A stretch of DNA of 64,000 bases, taken from NCBI GenBank assembly GCA_024699855.1, contig JAMPIQ010000002.1:15748001-15812000 (forward strand), given 5' to 3'. A program made the position numbers and the translations under genes. Origin of the DNA: Aphelenchoides besseyi (lineage: Eukaryota; Nematoda; Chromadorea; Rhabditida; Aphelenchoididae). Below, piece after piece: positions 34,429 to 44,538 of this stretch; positions within the stretch are counted from its first letter, which is position 1, and each line of letters starts with the position of its first letter. Under the pieces are notes generated by a model. The model made no database searches, had not been told where the DNA came from, and saw nothing but the letters and a program-made list of their open reading frames with translations.

Positions 34429-35703
34429 TTAGTGTTGACCAAGAAGCATTTCATTCATTTCAACTCCATCGTTGCTTGTACCAAAAAATTGACTTAAATG
34501 GTTTTGAAGAGTCGTGGAATAGCGAGGTGTAACCAACAATACGATCAGACCCAAAAATCCGATTATGCTCACTATCCAAATGATAAACCAAAAACCGTTG
34601 GTGCTTTGGACTTCGCAAATTCGCTTCTCTGAGTCGTCGATGTCGATGCCAAAAAAAATGGTACGTTTATGGTACTGAAATCGTTAGTTCGAGGTGATCA
34701 AACCAACTCGCTTACATCCTCTTTCGCCATCCGTCGAGTCTTGTCGATAGCTACCGAGTAATCCATTGGGCATGCGAGCTGATCGTTCGTCTTCTTCCAG
34801 CCATTACAATCTTGAGCGTAGTAAACGAAAACTGAAATTCGTTTGTGCCAATTCGGATTCTTTGATGAATGACCAAAGTACCAGGGAAATTCGGTTGCGT
34901 TGTAGTCTTGGACGAAGTCGTAAGACGCTGGAATTGGATTTTAAAAGATTGAGAATAATTGCCTACTTGTAAACACATAATTAGTCTTGTGATAATCGTT
35001 TAAATTGTACTCTTTCGTGTATGTGAGTGCATCTCTTGTTAGCTTGACGTTCAATCGTTGTCGTTTTCCCGACATCCAATCGTATATCATTGGACCTTCG
35101 GAATCGACGTATATCTTGAAGTCAATGTTGAAGGTCTTTTTTAAGAACTGGGCAACGTTCAACAACGAGTTTATTTTCATGTGAGTTGATGAGGCGATTG
35201 GTTGAAGATCGATTATAGTCTCGAAATTGTCTTGAGCATAGAATTTACGAACAGCTTTTGCATTCGACTCGTACTCGCAATTCGGACCATTGTAACCCTC
35301 TTCGCAATAGCATTTGTAGTTCCTATAAACACCGTCTTTAACTCCAGCCACAGATCACCCCAATTTAGCGCATTTTCTCTTGACCTCTAGTTATTACAAG
35401 ACTTCAATAACCAATCGACATGAAAATTAACTTTCCCAAACCACACACTACAAGTGCCATGAATACAGGGCTGAGACTGACAATAATCAATGTCCTCACA
35501 ATACGTGCCTGTTGATTGCTCAAGATAAACTTGTCCGATTTCTTCACATACTCACCCGCCCATCCATCTTGGCAAAGACACTCGTTTCTGATGCAACTAC
35601 CTTTACCATGACAAACTATAGAGTAGTTGGAACATGGCTGAAGATCACACAAAACGTTCGAAGACGAAAGAAGAATGAATACGAAGACTAATAATCGCCT
35701 CAT
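34429..35703 (-). CDS. EGF-domain type I membrane protein, paralogue 1
   Basis: Five exons (35556-35703, 35449-35508, 34967-35335, 34716-34927, 34429-34674), 344 residues. A signal peptide (MRRLLVFVFILLSSSNVLC) is followed by two complete six-Cys EGF modules (CHGKGSCIRNECLCQDGW; CEEGYNGPNC closes the second). An ectodomain of about 190 residues that I do not recognise comes next, then one membrane helix (FWFIIWIVSIIGFLGLIVLL) and a short acidic tail. The ectodomain holds IYVDSEGPMIYDW, which recurs in the neighbour as IYVDSNSNPMIYEW. The exon 3 start (AC after AAAG) was chosen because it gives the same Cys spacing as paralogue 2. A surface receptor or ligand is likely; function unknown. Confidence 0.8.
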
Positions 35704-35993
35704 TTCTACGTTCTTTTTCACATGTAAAAATCAAAATGAAGAGTTTTGTTCGACTACGAAAACAAATTTAGAGATCACGCGCAAACCCGGGACTTTGTTT
35801 ATAACGAAAATTATGTTTATGTTAACAGATCGATTCGTTGGTTTAGAGGTCTTTTTCCAGTGCTTTCATTCGGAAACAATTGATTTTTTGTGATGAATTG
35901 GAACTATAGTGAGCTCTCTTATCATCACTTAAAAGCCCACATGTCAAGGTTCTCACTATCGTTTGAAACAACGTTTATTGTTAACAAATCGTT

Positions 35994-37231
35994 CTAATCG
36001 AGTTTGGTTTGAAATCGTTCGTTGCTCGACAGTTCGTGCATCTCCGTCAACGAATCAGATGCGAAATCATCGACTCGATAAACAAACGGTCTACGATACA
36101 TATGGGAAACCAGAAGCCATACGAGAGCAGACGTCGCAAGCAAACTCAACAACCATATTGCCGCCAATAACCAATAGTTAATGGGCGAATAGCAGTCCGA
36201 TGGTTTGGGTTTTAACTGAACATCAAAGAACGTCGAAAAGTGCTGAAATTTGCTTGTACAAAAGCTGTTAAAAGGTTTATGTTACCCAGCGATTACCGAC
36301 GTGAAGTTGATTGACAGCATTCCACATTTTATCGTAGTTGCTAGGACATACTATCGACTTGTTTTGAGAAGCTAGTCGAAAACATGGACTGCTGTCAAAG
36401 TGAAAATAAGCTGAGATTCTGCGATTCCAATTCTTGTTGCTTGTGGAAACGGCTTCGTACAATGGCAATCGTGGATTCGGGTATTCGCGACGAGCCGGAA
36501 ACGTACCTGAACATCATTAAACACAATCAAAAGCAGTCCAACTTGAATGTGTGTTATCGAGCTTATGATATTCGTTCGTCTTGTATTGCTTCAAATAGGG
36601 TACGGCATTTTCGGGAAGTTTCAATAGTTCCATTTGACGTCTTTCCTTTGAAGTCCACTCGTAAATCATCGGGTTACTGTTGGAATCGACGTAAATTTGA
36701 AAAATAACGTGAATCGTTTCGTTGACTGTTTTTGCAATGTTCAAAAAGAAGTTGATCTTTTCGATCACTGATAGTGGAGTTAAACTCAAGTCAATTAACG
36801 TCGCCCAACCATCATGTCCGTGCTGTTTAGTTAAGTTGCCAACAAACTTGTGTTCACAAAACGGACCCTTGAAATGGGTTTTCAGTGGGAAATAGTTGTG
36901 AACTTACGTGATGAAAAGTGTCACATGAACAAAAGAAATTTCCGTACCATACCTTACATTTGGCGTTGTTCTTGCACGGATTCGATAGACAATAGTCAAC
37001 GTCTTCACAATATTGACCTAAACACGTTCATTGGCTTGTTGGATCGCTTCAATTACCAGCAAATTTTTCTTCACATTCACATCGATGTTGTTTCTTGTTC
37101 GCATCCCATTCGCATTGTCCTCTGTTATGACAAGGAAACGTGTAGTTATCGCACGATCTCAATTCCGTTCCACCATAAACGCACTTATTCAGCAACCAAA
37201 TCAACAGAAAAACTTCGTAAGAAAACTTCAT
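35994..37231 (-). CDS. EGF-domain type I membrane protein, paralogue 2
   Basis: Tandem partner of the 34429-35703 gene. Five exons (37057-37231, 36908-37017, 36543-36867, 36286-36506, 35994-36242), 359 residues. Signal peptide (MKFSYEVFLLIWLLNKCVYG), EGF-1 (CDNYTFPCHNRGQC...CECEEKFAGQYC) and EGF-2 (CLSNPCKNNAKCKVW...CEHK). The same unknown ectodomain has IYVDSNSNPMIYEW and KNWNRRISAYF, against NPNWHKRISVF in paralogue 1. A single helix (WLLAAIWLLSLLATSALVWL) precedes a tail of about 40 residues with Tyr and Ser/Thr and no similarity to the other tail. Exon number and phases match paralogue 1, so the pair arose by duplication, but the protein sequences are now well diverged. Confidence 0.8.
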
Positions 37232-37567
37232 AACCGAAATAGGTCTTCATAAACGGCTTCAATCAAATTCAAACACAAAGACCAATAGTACGCTCTTTTG
37301 TTTCGTTTTCATTCAATCAGTGAACAAATTGCCAGCTTTTGGATCTGTTTACTTCAGTGTCCTTCAAATCAAACCACTCGCTTGTTTACGTTTTCGACAC
37401 AAGTCTATGAATCGAAATTCAGTTCCTGTGACGAGCAATGGTTTTTGAAAGACATCTGAAGTGTTCTACCAACTTTTCTCACTACAAGTCAATAGAAATA
37501 GAAACGAAAGTTTATTTAGATGCACACGAGCCGAGAAAGTACACGAGAAAATGACCGTGGCATCCGC
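37232..37567. other. Intergenic region
   Basis: Short spacer between two minus-strand genes; nothing specific seen. Confidence 0.4.
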
Positions 37568-38455
37568 TTAAGCTGCTGTTATCGCAACTCTGGCCGCTGC
37601 AACTTCTCTTTTGCGATTTCGTTGCGCAGCGATCTTTCTTTTGGCTAATTTGATGATGTAAGTATAACCGCCTATCATACATGATATGCAGAGCAAATCG
37701 AAAACGCCCCTGCAATTCGAAAGTTAAAAATATTTTTCATCGTCCACCCACATGACCGACACGGTTATCCAAATCCATTTGCTGTCGTACTTTTGTTTTG
37801 GAAATGAAGCCTTCTAAAAACAAACGACTGAGAAGAATTGATGGCAAAAAACTCACAAAAGTCAAAACAACTGGAAACCTTTTGCTCGACTTGACAGCAA
37901 CAGCCAAAGAACCGTCCGCCTTGAATTCGGTCGAACTGCACGATTTTTCAACAGTTTTTCCGTTATCATCCTTGATTGAAAGCTTCGAGCCATCGTAAGT
38001 TGCTTCGGCCGGTAGATTGACGGAACCGCCGCCTGAAAGAAATGTTGGTATCACGTAACTAATGAGGAACTCACCGTTAGGAAAACCGAAAAAGTTGTAC
38101 TTATCTGCTCCATTGTATCCAAACACGGCCACAACTGAACAACTACCAAAGGTAAACGTAGCCCTAAAAAAGAAATAAGAATCAAATGGTTCAAGACAGG
38201 AACCCACTTCGTAGCATCTTCGATCTCGCTTGATGGATTGCTGATGCCAATCGCCAAAGTGCTTCCGGTCAACTGGAAAGTTGCATTGCCGTAATCGAAT
38301 TTGCTGAGATCAAGAGTCCTGAAAACAGAAACAATCACAGAAGATCAAACCAAGACTCACGCAGAAGAGTCCCCCTGCGCCTCAAAACCTTGATGATCGT
38401 CGGCCAAACCAATGATTGCGAAGACAACGAAGAAGCACAATTGACGAACGAACAT
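37568..38455 (-). CDS. Type I membrane protein A of a converted pair, short basic tail
   Basis: Six exons (38361-38455, 38208-38318, 38075-38163, 37857-38032, 37752-37813, 37568-37709), 224 residues. Signal peptide MFVRQLCFFVVFAIIGLA, then a beta-rich ectodomain of about 140 residues (LTGSTLAIGISNPSSEIEDA, FTFGSCSVVAVFGY, SCSSTEFKADGSLAVAV) with two Cys. One membrane helix (GVFDLLCISCMIGGYTYIIK) is followed by a tail of about 28 residues rich in Lys, Arg and Ala. It is almost identical to the 39040-40313 gene over the promoter, exons 1-2 and introns 1-2, and unlike it beyond the ectodomain. Intron 5 takes donor GTGGGT so that the helix stays in frame. I do not recognise the family. Confidence 0.78.
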
Positions 38456-38573
38456 CGTGAAGTTGATAGTCAGAAGCAGAAGAGCAGGAACAAGAAGTCG
38501 CACACGAACCCACGAATGAGTGAAGTTGCTTGCGAGTTGTGGGCTTATATACTTTTCGCTTAATTTGCATACA
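38161..38573. repeat. Near-identical duplicate block, copy 1 (partner 40019-40431)
   Basis: The 413-bp block aligns with 40019-40431 without gaps (offset 1858) and, by eye, with two differences. It covers the start of exon 3, introns 1-2, exons 1-2, the leader and the core promoter. Similarity stops just past the octamer on one side and falls to ordinary paralogue level on the other. Confidence 0.85.
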
Positions 38574-39039
38574 CGAATTTCTCCAAAGGAACCGATTTTG
38601 TAACCACTTGGTACTCAGATTTGGACAAATTAGTTGATCAAGAACATGAATCTATGGTTACATCACATCAGTTTTAAGATATTCGACTACTTCAAAGTTG
38701 ATTCTACAATCACTCTCTTTGCACGGAAATTCATTTGGCGCTGATACCTCCGTTGGTATCATCAAATACAATGGAAATGTCCGGAAGTTTAAATAATTGC
38801 AGTTGTGTTCTCATCATCGTTGTACTATCGCTATCGGATAATCGTTTCAACGGCTAGCACATTGATCTTCAAAGTTCGGCGTCGACTTATCCGTAGATTT
38901 TTGTGTTGGAAAGTAATAAACATCAGAAGTGCCATTTCAAGTTCTTTTTTTTTGAGTCAATAAAAATCGGAACGAAAAGTTTATTTGGATGCACACGAAA
39001 CAGTACACGAGAAAAACGTGTCCGTGGCATCAAAGTTGT
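38456..39039. other. Spacer between paired genes A and B
   Basis: The first 118 bp are gene A's leader and promoter. The rest holds gene B's 3' flank, with an AATAAA-like element on the minus strand near 38975-38980. No other gene seen. Confidence 0.4.
38544..38570 (-). promoter_or_regulatory. Octamer plus TATA core promoter of gene A
   Basis: On the minus strand ATGCAAAT (38570-38563), the POU-factor octamer, lies 11 bp upstream of TATATAAG (38551-38544), about 90 bp before the ATG. The identical arrangement precedes gene B. Confidence 0.7.
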
Positions 39040-40313
39040 TCAATTCGTGGGCGCCGCGACGACTCCATGTTGATTCTCGCGCGGAGCCTGGTTTGCTTGT
39101 GCTTGATTTGCTTGTGGTTGGACGGCTGGAGATTGGACGACCGGAGATTGGGCGGCTGGAGGTTGGGCAGCTGGCAATTGGTTTGCTTGTTGTTGGTTGC
39201 CAGCTTGTTGTTGACCGACCGCTTGTTGTTGATCGTTCACTGCGTCGGCGGGCGGCGGCGGTGGAAGTTGAAGGGTTGGAACCGCGACCAAGACCGGACC
39301 ACCAACCATGTTTCCGTTTTGACGCTGAATCCCGTCCTTTGGTTTTTCAGAGCCTTCATTGATCTTGACCAAACTTTCTGCTGCTTGCGGTGCAACTCCA
39401 GCCGCCCCAACTCCTCCACCAACGTTCGTTTTGTTCGGGGTTTGGCCTGCAGGATTTTTCGTAGTTTGATCAACCTTCGCTTTACTCTCTTTTCCCCATT
39501 TCTTCCAACCCCAAATGCCACCACCAACAAACAAACCAAGGACAATCAAACCGCCACTGAAATCCGAAGATGAGAAAAAAGGGCGAGTTTCGTTCACTCA
39601 CCCACATATGGCAACAATGTAGTACCAAGCGAGACCTGCTCCTTCTGCTTCTTTAGCGAACGGCGCCTTCTGAACACAAATGATTGAGAAAAAGAATTTG
39701 AAGCAAAAACTCACGACAGTCAGAACAACCGGAACCTTGCTTTCAGCCTTGACTGCAACAGCCAAAGAACCGTCTGCCTTGAATTCAGTTGAACTGCACG
39801 ACCCTTCAATAGTTGATCCGTCATCCTTCTTGGCTGAAAGCTTCGAGCCATCGTAAGTTGCTTCGGCCGGCAGCTTGACGGAACCGCCACCTGAAAGAAA
39901 TGTTGGTATCACGCAACTGATGAAGAACTCACCGTTAGGAAACCAGAAGAAGTTACCCTCATTCATTTCACTGTATTCAAACATGGCCACAACTGAACAA
40001 CTGCCAAAGGTAAACGTGGCCCTAAAAAAGAAATAAGAATCAAATGGTTCAAGACAGGAACCCACTTCGTAGCATCTTCGATCTCGCTTGATGGATTGCT
40101 GATGCCAATCGCCAAAGTGCTTCCGGTCAACTGGAAAGTTGCATTGCCGTAATCGAATTTGCTGAGATCAAGAGTCCTGAAAACAGAAACAATCACAGAA
40201 GATCAAACCAAGACTCACGCAGAAGAGTCCCCCTGTGCCTCAAAACCTTGATGGTCGTCGGCCAAACCAATGATTGCGAAGACAACGAAGAAGCACAATT
40301 GACGAACGAACAT
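39040..40313 (-). CDS. Type I membrane protein B of the converted pair, long Pro/Gln-rich tail
   Basis: Six exons (40219-40313, 40066-40176, 39933-40021, 39715-39890, 39602-39669, 39040-39556), 351 residues. The signal peptide and first ectodomain half equal gene A (no amino-acid change seen in exons 1-2). Exons 3-4 are similar but diverged (GNFFWFPNGGGSVKLPAEAT). The helix (WYYIVAICGGGLIVLGLFVG) and the tail are unrelated to A. The tail of about 165 residues is Lys/Thr-rich, then Gly/Ala, then low-complexity Pro/Gln/Ala with repeats such as QQQANQ, PPAAQSP and ANQAQANQA. This arrangement, a shared ectodomain over different signalling or anchoring parts, recalls paired receptors; that is inference. 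Confidence 0.8.
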
Positions 40314-40401
40314 CGTGAAGTTGATAGTCAGAAGCAGAAGAGCAGGAACAAGAAGTCGCACACGAACCCACGAATGAGTGAAGTTGCTTGCGAGTTGTGG
40401 G

Positions 40402-40462
40402 CTTATATACTTTTCGCTTAATTTGCATACAATTTTTCACAAAATTTAAATTGTCATGCAAA
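40402..40462 (-). promoter_or_regulatory. Octamer plus TATA core promoter of gene B, with a second inverted octamer
   Basis: Minus-strand ATGCAAAT (40428-40421) and TATATAAG (40409-40402) repeat the gene A arrangement. Beyond the end of the duplicated block, another ATGCAAAT in plus orientation lies at 40455-40462, so gene B has two octamers facing opposite ways. Confidence 0.65.
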
Positions 40463-43400
40463 TCTGTGAATTATTTATTGCTATAAAAAGATCGATCTTG
40501 TAGTGGGTGATAAGTTTACAGCATCTCGTATTCGAGGTCGTATCAATTGGACTATCTGCTTAGATTTGTCTTTGACTTCACTCCAAAGCGAAAATTGAAT
40601 GCTAAATTGATTGATCGAAAGATTTGAAGTCAAGTTGCATTCTCAGTTCTGCTTCAAAAGCTATCATCTACTTAGACTTAGCAATCAAATGTTTCGATAC
40701 AAATCGTGTTTATTGCAAAGACATCAGTGCTTTCAAGCTTATACAAACTTGAGTGTAAAGTTTCCAGTTCAGTGCGTATACTCGAAATAGAAACATGTTG
40801 GGAAACCAATCACTCGATAGATCTTACGGTTCATTTGCGTTTCTTTGCCGCATCGTTTACTTGGTGTTTGTGAATCCAGAAGTCGCTATTGACTGAACGA
40901 ATGTCTTTCTCGCGAATGGACGTGCAAATTCGTCTAATAGAAGTCACTCGTACTTGAATTGGCATTGTTCGAGTTGTCACGTTCAAGTAGTCGGAGAAGC
41001 TGCTTCGAATTGCTCGTCAAACGTTCAGACGGTTTTTATCCAATTGCTTCAACCCGATTTCCTAATACGATTATTCGGACATCTTAAGGTGCAAACGAGT
41101 CAATGGCAACGAAAGTTTGGTTGGACGGTTGAATGAACGAACAGCGTCTGCAAAGAATGTCTTGTGAATTATGATTTATGGGTCGCATAAAAACGACGGC
41201 TTCCAAGAGAACGACGAATTGAAGTCGTTGACCTCCGATTCTCGCGGGAACAATGGATGAGACCACATTCGTATTTACAACCTAAGATACCACGATTCGG
41301 GATGCTTGTTGGGATTACGGAAGCCGCATTGGTGCGTCGATTCTTTGAGATTCGAAAAGCGCTCAGATCTCTCCGGGGAACGTCGAATCGAATTGACGAC
41401 AAGTTGCACTTTAAGCTCGTGCCTTGGAACGCGATTCTCGTCGACCAACAAGTGGGTTTTGTAGTTCGAATTTCAATTGTACTTCTTGAATCATCGTCTT
41501 CTATTTCCGACCATTCGAATCTGCGCGTAAGACCGCTGTCTGGACCAATTTGCTCGTTTTCACGCACCAACTCTTTCCTTTCTTCTTGGTTGCACTTCCT
41601 CGTCGAATTTTCGTATTCACGCTGATTATCAAGTCATCTCAGTTCATGGCACCAAAACGTTTTCAAACTTCAAAATAACTTCGCCTCGACATCATCACCA
41701 ACTTGTTGGACGCCTTCGAACGTATCTCGACGATTTCTTGGAAGCAATTTGCAAAAGTTTATAACCATTATACGACTCTCCTTTGATGGAACTCGGATTT
41801 CGGCGATGATGTTGCTCAATTTTCATTGCACATTAAAACGACAAAAAGCCCTTTTACTGTCAAATTACTCTCAGCGACGGCACGCGTTCTCCATCTCTGA
41901 AATTTCGTATGCAAATGAGTTCGTTGTGGACCATGAATTCGTTTTGCACCGCGCGTTTCACACACAAATTCAACTTCTTTTTGTCTTTTCGCCGACTCTT
42001 CAACACCTTCGTTTGATGTTGGTTGGTAACGACGAGCGAAATGAATTGCACGTCGTCGGCGGTTGTTGTGCAAAATCCGTTTGCTTTTTTGAACTCTTTA
42101 ACTATTCGAATACAAAACGAGTTAATAGAGCCCGTTGGATGTTCGAAAACAACCTTCGATTTACATCGACCATTAGACGAGACCTTAATTTCTGCTAACA
42201 GTTGGGATTCCTTTCTCGCCTTCAATTTCGTTCTTTGAGGCGTTCGCACGAAAACACGTTTATTTCCGATTATCCGCATCAGATTTCCGCTGCTCAGTTT
42301 ACGTGACTTCGATTGCTTTTCGTATCGTGGCTTAGTCGTCGGTAAACGTCTCGCGACCATTCAGCCACAATGTTGTTTACTGTCGATAGGGAAACGGTTG
42401 AAAGATACGTTCAAATAGGCCGCGAAACTTCGTTCTCTACACTTTAGATTCGAATTGACAGCTTCGTCTTCGGCCAACTTCTATCAAGTTCAATGTTTCT
42501 CTTGCCAGCAAAGATTGTAAATGTTTCGGAATTAAAAGTTTGATCGATTCAGCCATTCCTCTCGAATTGAACGGCAAACATTTTCGAGTTCTATCAAGTG
42601 CCATTGAAGTGCTTTCGCTCTTTCACGCTGCCTTTCGATTTTGAATCGTTTCGAGAGCTTCGGTAGTTGGCCAAGAGGTCGATGGCGCGAAGTTTCGTGA
42701 GCGTTCGAGAGCCGTCAATTTGACTGTTTAACCGCAAACAAACTTGACAGATGATTCGCTAGCGCCAACCACCGAAATGCTCCTATTTCGGCGAATACTA
42801 ATAAGTCGACGTCAACATCGTACAACGCGAATTCTTTTGCAGATGCTTTTTGTCGACGTCACTGACCCTGGATCTTGCATCTGATGACCCTAATCCGCCT
42901 AATATCTCTTATCATTGCACTAGTTTGACTTTTGGTCTACGGATTTTCTCGTGGGATCTCTTGTGTGGCTAATTGAATGAATTGCAGACAAAAACAAAAA
43001 TACCATCGACGAGATATATTTGGAATCTGAGTGGAAATTGAATTAGGAAAGCAACGTTGGCGAATGTTTGTAAACGAATTGACCGTTGAATGGACATGAA
43101 CGTGATTCTTGTTCTTTTCAACGACGCTCCAAGTTGATTCCACGAACGTTTCTGAAAAAACTGTCGACTTACCCGTTTAGTCAACGCGTTCAAGCTTCTT
43201 GGTTGACACTCGAATTGTCGTCCCCGACTGTTCATCGGTTTCAATAAAACAAATTGGCGTAGTTTATGGCCCGTAACTCGTGAACGCGATTAATTTCAAC
43301 GCTGTTTCCGTTTTGTTCGCGAATTCTCGACTGTCGACTCGCCGTTGAAATCGACGAACCGCTCATTTCATTAACGGTCCTTCTAATCGAGTGACAGTGT

Positions 43401-44538
43401 TTTGATTCGGTTAACTGAATGACGACATGAATGCCAGTTCGGTTTGTTTACTCGACTAGGTGGGTAGTTGGGCGTAGGAGGAGATTGAACGTAAGGTGTT
43501 CGTGCGAAACGAAACATCAACAACTGATAATCCAACGGTCAGAAAATGACCTCTCCTTCCGAAAGGTTAATGTCGGATTTGTGGTTATGTTTCCATACAA
43601 AACCAGTAGTCGATGTATCGTGTGTATTCGTCTAATTCCTCGTGACACTCTCTTTGTCAGATCAAAGAACAACTCATATGGTTTTTCTGGATGGTATAAA
43701 ATGACGATAAGTTTTATCACAAGTCGTCAGTTTCTTTTACGCTCGAACAGTTCGTTTTTATACTTCAACGCATTCCCTACATTCGGCTGAACGAATTGCA
43801 AGCATTCGTTCGGATCGTCATTCGAACTCCATTTCAGTGTTTGTTTTCACTGTTACGCTGCTTGAACTTTGGTGGATATTGAATTTGCACCAACGGGTTT
43901 CGAAGTCGTGAAATTTGACGATTGAAGACAGACGGTCGTCTTTGGCGAACAGCAAAAATGCATGAGATTGAGTTGGAATTCGTTTTTTCGCAGCCACAAG
44001 ATTCGAGATTCCGTCGACTGAACATAATTTCCACTCCATTTTCTCACGGTTCACAATTTTCGTAGCTGCAAATTGGTGCTATACCTTCAATCCCATGGTG
44101 TCAAACTTGTTGCTGCTTTAGTGTTTACTTGGATTCTACATTGTAACGACCTTCAACCGCTCGTACTCCAAAACAAAGTCATCCTTTCGAGCTTTCTAGC
44201 GGACTGACGGGCGTTCTATCACAATTGAAATGACAAAATTAGTCAGCGAATGTTTCTTTGAATGAATTCGAGAAAATGAACCTGAACGTTTTGATGTTCA
44301 TTTATTTACTTTCCCTGCCCAGTCGACGGATTATAGGGTAGAAAGGTCAGAGACGATTAATGACTTTTTAATCACCTCCATACACACACAATCCCTTGAA
44401 AATTGAACGATTTCAATTTGACATTCTTCGCGTAATCGTTCGGATTATAACGGTCGTTGTTTTCTAGTTCAACTCACTACTTTCAGAGAAACAATGAATC
44501 TAATGGAGCGTTGATTGAAGTCGAATGTTTCACACGTG
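40432..44538. other. Gene-poor region, about 4 kb
   Basis: No supported gene. Open frames of up to 166 codons (for example 41860-42360 minus, opposed by 41749-42198 plus) occur, but they lack splice structure, codon preference or recognisable motifs. The region ends at the first coding exon of a synaptotagmin and probably contains its promoter. Confidence 0.45.

Noticed and set aside
41749..42360. Overlapping frames of 149 (+) and 166 (-) codons
   Set aside because: Mutually antisense, with no splice sites or motif on either strand; neither can be favoured.
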